DNA of 64,000 nucleotides from assembly GCA_963774945.1 (NCBI GenBank), contig CAVZHA010000015.1:1116001-1180000 (forward strand). Reading direction: 5' to 3'. A model generated the notes under the pieces. That model ran no database searches. It saw nothing but the letters and a program-made list of their open reading frames with translations, and was not told where the DNA came from. Origin of the DNA: Trebonia sp963774945 (GTDB lineage Bacteria; Actinomycetota; Actinomycetes; Streptosporangiales; Streptosporangiaceae). This document shows, piece by piece, positions 60,220 through 64,000 of this stretch; positions within the stretch are counted from its first letter, which is position 1; each line of letters opens with the position of its first letter. A program made the translations under genes and the position numbers.

Positions 60220-60249
60220 GGACCGTTCGATATCGGTCTGGAGGTTTTG
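60220..60249 (+). repeat. Dispersed GGWCCGTTCG element, copy I
   Basis: GGACCGTTCG (60220-60229), then ATATCGGTCTGGAGGTTTTG; the GGAGG inside it is the ribosome-binding site of the next gene. It fills the only gap in an otherwise overlapping operon. Confidence 0.6.
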
Positions 60250-61398
60250 ATGATGACGGAACCACTCTTGCGGGTGCGTGACCTGGTCCAGGAGTTCACC
60301 GTCCGCGGTCAGGGCGGGGTCCGCGGCGGGGTGCTGCAGGCGGTGGCCGGGGTCGGCCTCGACATCTGGCCGGGCGAGACCCTGAGCGTGGTCGGCGAGA
60401 CCGGGTCGGGCAAGTCGACCCTGGCCCGCTCGATCATGCAGGCACCGCCGCCGAAGTCGGGCGAGGTGGTGTTCCAGGGGGTGACCCTCGGCCCGCTGCG
60501 CGGGGCCGCGCTGCGGGACGCCCGCCGCTCGATCCAGATGATCTTCCAGGACCCGTACACCTCGCTCGACCCGCTCTGGCCGGTCGCCCGGATCGTGGCC
60601 GAGCCGCTGATCGCGGCCGGCGTCCGCGATCGGGGCGAGCGCCGCCGCCGGGTCGGCCAGCTGCTCGAGCAGGTCGGCCTCGACCTCGGTGCGCACGGCC
60701 GCCGGCGGGCCCGCGAGCTGTCCGGCGGCCAGTGCCAGCGGGTGGCGATCGCCCGCGCGCTGGCCGCCAGCCCGGCCCTGATCATCGCCGACGAGGCGGT
60801 CTCCTCGCTCGACGTGCTGGTCCAGGCGCAGGTGCTGAACCTGCTCGAGGAGCTGCGGACCTCGCTCGGGCTGTCGTACCTGTTCATCGCCCACGACCTG
60901 GCGCTGGTGAAGCAGGTCAGCGACCGGGTGGCGGTGATGTACCTGGGACGGCTGTGCGAGGTCGGCCCGGCCGACGAGGTGTACGCGCACCCGCGCCACC
61001 CGTACACGGTGGAACTGCTTGACGCGGTCCCGCGGATCGAGCAGGACCAGCCGCCCGGCGGCCGGATCGCAGCGGCGGGCGCGGCCGGCGCCGAAGGCGA
61101 CGCCGGGTTCGCGGGCGAGGCGCCGTCACCGGTCAACCCGCCGTCGGGCTGCCGGTTCCGCACCCGCTGCCCGCGCGCGCAGCTCCGCTGCGCCGAGGAG
61201 ACGCCGCTGCTCACGCCGGGCGACGCCGCCAGCGGCGCGGTGACGGGCGCGGTCGCCGGGGCAGGGTCGCGGCACCTGGTCGCGTGCCACTTCCCGATCG
61301 CCGCCGATGAGCCCGAGCCTCACCGCGAGCCCAGCCGCGAGCGGGGGCCCGGCGTCGCCAGCACCACGACCATCACCAGTAGCAGCAACAGTCAGTGA
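60250..61398 (+). CDS. ABC transporter ATP-binding protein (DppF-type)
   Basis: About 382 residues from ATG 60250 (ATG 60253 possible). Walker A GETGSGKST, Q-loop MIFQDPYTSLDP, signature LSGGQCQRVAIARAL (Cys in place of the common Arg/Gln), Walker B LIIADEAVSSLDV, switch FIAHDLALVK. C-terminal Cys cluster GCRFRTRCPRAQLRCAEE. Unlike its neighbours it ends in a long Ala/Gly and Ser/Thr/Asn-rich tail. Completes the five-gene importer. Confidence 0.92.
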   Translation: MMTEPLLRVRDLVQEFTVRGQGGVRGGVLQAVAGVGLDIWPGETLSVVGETGSGKSTLARSIMQAPPPKSGEVVFQGVTLGPLRGAALRDARRSIQMIFQDPYTSLDPLWPVARIVAEPLIAAGVRDRGERRRRVGQLLEQVGLDLGAHGRRRARELSGGQCQRVAIARALAASPALIIADEAVSSLDVLVQAQVLNLLEELRTSLGLSYLFIAHDLALVKQVSDRVAVMYLGRLCEVGPADEVYAHPRHPYTVELLDAVPRIEQDQPPGGRIAAAGAAGAEGDAGFAGEAPSPVNPPSGCRFRTRCPRAQLRCAEETPLLTPGDAASGAVTGAVAGAGSRHLVACHFPIAADEPEPHREPSRERGPGVASTTTITSSSNSQ

Positions 61399-61427
61399 CT
61401 GACACAGGAAAGAAGGCAACGCGCATC

Positions 61428-62204
61428 ATGACCGATGAGTTCGGTATCGCCGGGAAGACCCTGCTCGTGACCGGTTCCGGCCGCAACCTGGGCAAGGCGA
61501 TCGTGCTCGAGTTCGCCGCCAGGGGCGCGAACGTCGTCGTCAACTCCCGGTCCAACGCGGCCGAGGCGCGGCAGGTGGCCGCCGACGCCGAGGCGCTCGG
61601 CGGCAAGGCGATCGTGGTGCTCGGCGACGCGGCCGACAAGTCGACCGTGGTTGAGCTCAAGGCCCGCGCCGAGGAGGCGTTCGGCCAGGTCGACATCTAC
61701 GTCAGCAACGCCGCCCGGCGGCTGCACAAGGACTTCTGGGAGACGACCGACGAGGACTGGCACCGTTACCTCAACCAGCAGCTGACCGCGTCCTGGTACC
61801 TGGCGAAGGCGTTCGCCCCCGGCATGCGCGAGCGCGGCTGGGGCCGGATCCTGCACATGAACGGGCCGGACGGCTGGAGCGGCGGCCCCACCCGGCTGCC
61901 GCACTCCACCGCCAAGGGCGGCCTGCGGACATTCACCAAGTCGCTCGCGCGCAGCCTCGGCCCGTACGGGATCACGGTCAACGACATCAACCCCGGGTTC
62001 GCCGACACGATCCGCGACATGGAAACCCATCCCGGGCTGACCAGGGAGCGGTCGGACCAGATCGCGGCCGACATCATCCCCATCGGCCGCCAGCCGTCGC
62101 CGGCCGAGGTCGCCTGGGCGTGCGCGTTCGTCGCGGCCGAACGGTCGGCCGCCATCAACGGCACCGTCATGCACGTCGACGGCGGCCAGTCGGTGATCGG
62201 CTGA
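61428..62204 (+). CDS. SDR family protein lacking the catalytic Tyr and Ser
   Basis: 258 residues from ATG 61428 (GTG 61395 in frame). Rossmann motif TGSGRNLGKA (~12-21) and VSNAARR (NNAG equivalent). The active-site segment reads ILHMNGPDGWSGGPTRLPHSTAKGGLRTF, so the YxxxK motif is HxxxK and the catalytic Ser position is Asn/Gly. The C-terminus (INGTVMHVDGGQSVIG) is normal. It may use His as the acid/base, or be a non-classical SDR acting on a CoA thioester. Follows the transporter by 29 bp; co-transcribed with the thiolase. Confidence 0.85.
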   Translation: MTDEFGIAGKTLLVTGSGRNLGKAIVLEFAARGANVVVNSRSNAAEARQVAADAEALGGKAIVVLGDAADKSTVVELKARAEEAFGQVDIYVSNAARRLHKDFWETTDEDWHRYLNQQLTASWYLAKAFAPGMRERGWGRILHMNGPDGWSGGPTRLPHSTAKGGLRTFTKSLARSLGPYGITVNDINPGFADTIRDMETHPGLTRERSDQIAADIIPIGRQPSPAEVAWACAFVAAERSAAINGTVMHVDGGQSVIG

Positions 62205-62205
62205 C

Positions 62206-63345
62206 ATGGCCACCGACATCGACACCGACATCAGGGGCAAGGTCGCCATCGTCGGCGTCGGCCACACCCCGCAGGGCGAGCTGCCCGGCCAGTCGCCCGA
62301 GCTCAACTCCGTCCTCGCGATCAAGGAAGCGCTCGACGACGCCGGCATCGGCCGGGAGAAACTCGACGGGCTCATCACCTGCAAGTCGGTCCAGGGCACC
62401 AACACCGACGTGATGGTCGGGCCGATGCTCGGCATCAACCCGCGCTACGCGCAGACCCTCGACTACGGCACCTGCAACTTCTCGCTCCACCTGGCGGTGC
62501 AGGCCATCCTGACCGGGATGGCCACCACGGTGGCGCTGTGCTACGGGGCGAACGCCCGCAGCATCAGGTTCCCGTTCGGCGCGTCATCCGCCACCCTGGC
62601 CGGCGCGTCCGGCCTGATGCACATCGCCGGCCCGGCCGCGATGGCCCTGCAGCGGCACAAGGCGCTGTACGGGACCACCGACGAGCAGTTCGGCATGATC
62701 GCGGTGTCGGAGCGGGAGTGGGCCCAGAAGAACCCGATCGCGCTGTTCCGCGAGCCGATGTCGATGGAGCAGTACCTGGCGATGCCCTACATGGTGGAGC
62801 CGCTGCGCCGGGCCGACGTGACCATGCTCTCCGACGGCGGGGTGTCGCTGATCGTGACCCGGGCCGACCTGGCCGCCGACTACCCCAACAAGCCGGTCTA
62901 CGTGCTCGGCATGTCCGAGCAGACGCAGATCAGGGGCGAGTTCAGTCCCGACTACCTCAACCGCGAGTTCCTGCGCGGCGCGGCCGACCAGATCTGGCGG
63001 AACACCGGCCTGACCCAGGCCGACATCGACGTGCTCTACATCCAGAACCCGACCGCGGTCTGGGTGCTGCAGATGCTCGAGTACTACGGCTTCGCCCCGC
63101 CCGGCGAGGTCGGCCCGTGGCTGGCCGAGGGGCACACCCGCCCGGGCGGCGACCGGCCGGTCAACACCAACGGCGGCCAGCTCTCCGAGAGCTACATGTG
63201 GGGCTGGCTGCACATGGTGGAGGCGGTCAGGCAGCTGCGCGGCCAGGCGGGCGAGCGCCAGGTGACCGGCGCCGAGATCGCGATGTACTGCTCAACCCAG
63301 GTCTGGCTGAAGGGAGGCGCGTCGATCCTCTCGACGCACAACTAA
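62206..63345 (+). CDS. SCP-x-type thiolase-like protein
   Basis: 379 residues; starts 1 bp after the SDR stop. Thiolase fold of the SCP-x/non-condensing type: VAIVGVGHTPQGELPG at the start, KEALDDAGIGREKLDGLI, LDYGTCNFSLHLAVQAILTGMATTVAL (Cys at the nucleophile position region), GASGLMHIAGPAAMALQRHK, MLSDGGVSLIVTRADLA and VNTNGGQLSESYMWGWLHMVEAV. Such proteins pair with a DUF35 protein, as here, and cleave or carry acyl-CoA in steroid, terpenoid and aromatic side-chain degradation. Confidence 0.88.
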   Translation: MATDIDTDIRGKVAIVGVGHTPQGELPGQSPELNSVLAIKEALDDAGIGREKLDGLITCKSVQGTNTDVMVGPMLGINPRYAQTLDYGTCNFSLHLAVQAILTGMATTVALCYGANARSIRFPFGASSATLAGASGLMHIAGPAAMALQRHKALYGTTDEQFGMIAVSEREWAQKNPIALFREPMSMEQYLAMPYMVEPLRRADVTMLSDGGVSLIVTRADLAADYPNKPVYVLGMSEQTQIRGEFSPDYLNREFLRGAADQIWRNTGLTQADIDVLYIQNPTAVWVLQMLEYYGFAPPGEVGPWLAEGHTRPGGDRPVNTNGGQLSESYMWGWLHMVEAVRQLRGQAGERQVTGAEIAMYCSTQVWLKGGASILSTHN

Positions 63346-63758
63346 TGACCGACCAGCTCTATACCAAGCCCATCCCCCGGCTCGACGACCCCGACATGGC
63401 GCCGTTCTGGGCGGCCGCCCGCGAGCACCGGCTCACCGCCCAGCGCTGTGCCTCGTGCGCGGCCCTGCGGTTCCCCGGGCTGCCGATCTGCCCGACCTGC
63501 CTGGAGCGCGGCTCCGAGTGGACCGACGTGTCGGCCGAGGGGTCGATCTGGAGCTACGTGGTGTACCACCGGGCGTTCCATCCGGGGTTCGCGTCCGAGC
63601 TGCCCTATGTCGTGGCGATCGTGGAGAACGCCGACGGGGTGCGCTACACCGGGCGGGTCGTCGGGCGGCGCGAGGACGTCGCCGTCGGGGCCAAGGTCCG
63701 GGCCGTGTTCGCCGACGAGACCCCCGAGTTCACCCTCGTGAAGTGGGAGCTAGCGTGA
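63345..63758 (+). CDS. DUF35 zinc-ribbon/OB-fold acyl-CoA-associated protein
   Basis: 137 residues; TAATG overlap with the thiolase stop. N-terminal helix, rubredoxin-like zinc ribbon with C-x-x-C pairs (RCASCAAL and PICPTC), then an OB fold (GSIWSYVVYHRAFHPGF, VAIVENADGVRYTGRVVG, VGAKVRAVF). DUF35 proteins form complexes with the adjacent thiolase and complete its active site. Confidence 0.92.
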   Translation: MTDQLYTKPIPRLDDPDMAPFWAAAREHRLTAQRCASCAALRFPGLPICPTCLERGSEWTDVSAEGSIWSYVVYHRAFHPGFASELPYVVAIVENADGVRYTGRVVGRREDVAVGAKVRAVFADETPEFTLVKWELA

Positions 63759-64000
63759 CCGAGGCGGCGACGTCAGCAGCGGGCGAGGGCGAGCTCGAGC
63801 GGCCCGCGCCGTCGGCCGCGGCCGGGCCGCTGGCCGGCCTGCGGGTGCTCGAGCTGGGCGGCGAGCAGGCCGACTACGCCGGGCTGCTGTGCGCCGGGCT
63901 GGGCGCGACGGTGGTCAAGGTCGAGCCGCCGGACGGCAGCCGGAGCCGCCAGATCGGCCCGTTCCACGGCGGGGCGGCCGACCCGGAGCGGTCGCTGTAC
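63755..64000 (+). CDS. CaiB/BaiF (class III) CoA-transferase, 3' truncated by window end
   Basis: 82 codons visible from GTG 63755 (GTGA overlap). After an Ala/Glu-rich leader: LAGLRVLELGGEQADYAGLLCAGLGATVVKVEPPDGSRSR, in outline, which is the N-terminal signature of class III CoA-transferases. The catalytic Asp lies beyond the window. It would activate the imported acid to its CoA thioester for the SDR/thiolase steps. Confidence 0.88.
   Translation, partial: MTEAATSAAGEGELERPAPSAAAGPLAGLRVLELGGEQADYAGLLCAGLGATVVKVEPPDGSRSRQIGPFHGGAADPERSLY

Noticed and set aside
1..64000. CRISPR arrays, toxin-antitoxin pairs, restriction systems and prophage
   Set aside because: No regularly spaced 28-37-bp repeats with unique spacers and no recognisable cas, toxin, methylase, integrase or phage structural genes were found. 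The tandem arrays present are contiguous without spacers.

Overview
The window is about 72-73% G+C and reads as the chromosome of a filamentous, spore-forming actinomycete. An SsgA-like sporulation protein is present, a family confined to morphologically complex actinomycetes. An F420-type luciferase-like oxidoreductase, a DinB protein of the mycothiol-transferase kind, an Rv1733c-type membrane protein, an SigK/RskA-like sigma/anti-sigma pair and several leaderless GTG/ATG starts point the same way. The genus cannot be named from the sequence; Streptosporangiales-like lineages fit.

Layout. 1-3.3 kb: the 3' end of valS and two paralogous GNAT acetyltransferase genes. 3.3-6 kb: a GntR regulator with twin palindromic operators, then an RraA/HMG-type aldolase and a PrpF-type tautomerase, a pair that fits the end of gallate/protocatechuate 4,5-cleavage. 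6-10 kb: a two-domain VOC protein, dtd, an asparaginase and a monomeric sarcosine-oxidase-type flavoenzyme. 10.3-11.6 kb: an internally deleted IS1182-like element. 11.8-20.6 kb: an F420-type oxidoreductase, a 1,159-residue repeat-rich VWA surface protein, an L,D-transpeptidase, a hydrolase and homogentisate dioxygenase. 20.8-26.2 kb: HAD dehalogenase, DinB, TfoX-like, THUMP-like methyltransferase, M20 amidohydrolase, MarR and a carboxymuconolactone-decarboxylase-like protein. 26.7-34.6 kb: a shikimate kinase/3-dehydroquinate synthase fusion with an altered metal site, and a TetR-controlled sugar or polyol operon (isomerase, ABC ATPase, permease, binding protein, zinc dehydrogenase).

34.6-37.8 kb is gene-poor: three tRNA genes (Val, Gly, Cys), the SsgA-like gene, a lower-GC patch and several families of tandem and palindromic repeats. 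38-46.8 kb: DUF4331, a channel-like membrane protein, two LURP-one proteins, MarR with a quinone reductase, and a lipoprotein/ECF sigma/anti-sigma operon. 47.1-48.9 kb: a longer IS1182-like copy in inverted orientation to the first. 49.2-54.3 kb: an NrtR repressor facing nadA-nadB-nadC across two NrtR-like boxes. 54.4-64 kb: an IclR regulator facing an operon with a complete oligopeptide/nickel-type ABC importer, an SDR, an SCP-x-like thiolase, a DUF35 protein and the start of a CaiB/BaiF CoA-transferase, probably uptake and CoA-dependent breakdown of an unidentified organic acid.

Two features recur. First, many conserved genes (valS, dtd, nadB, nadC, the sigma factor and others) are interrupted by one-base frame changes, often a gained G in a short G run. 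They cluster in some stretches and are absent from others (about 28-44 and 54.3-64 kb). Because valS is essential, sequencing or assembly error is the leading explanation; such genes are annotated across the frame change and marked. Second, the DNA is rich in short dispersed and tandem repeats, some inside enzyme genes. The most notable is a roughly 30-bp element with the core GGWCCGTTCG, seen about ten times at gene ends, gene starts and once inside nadB.
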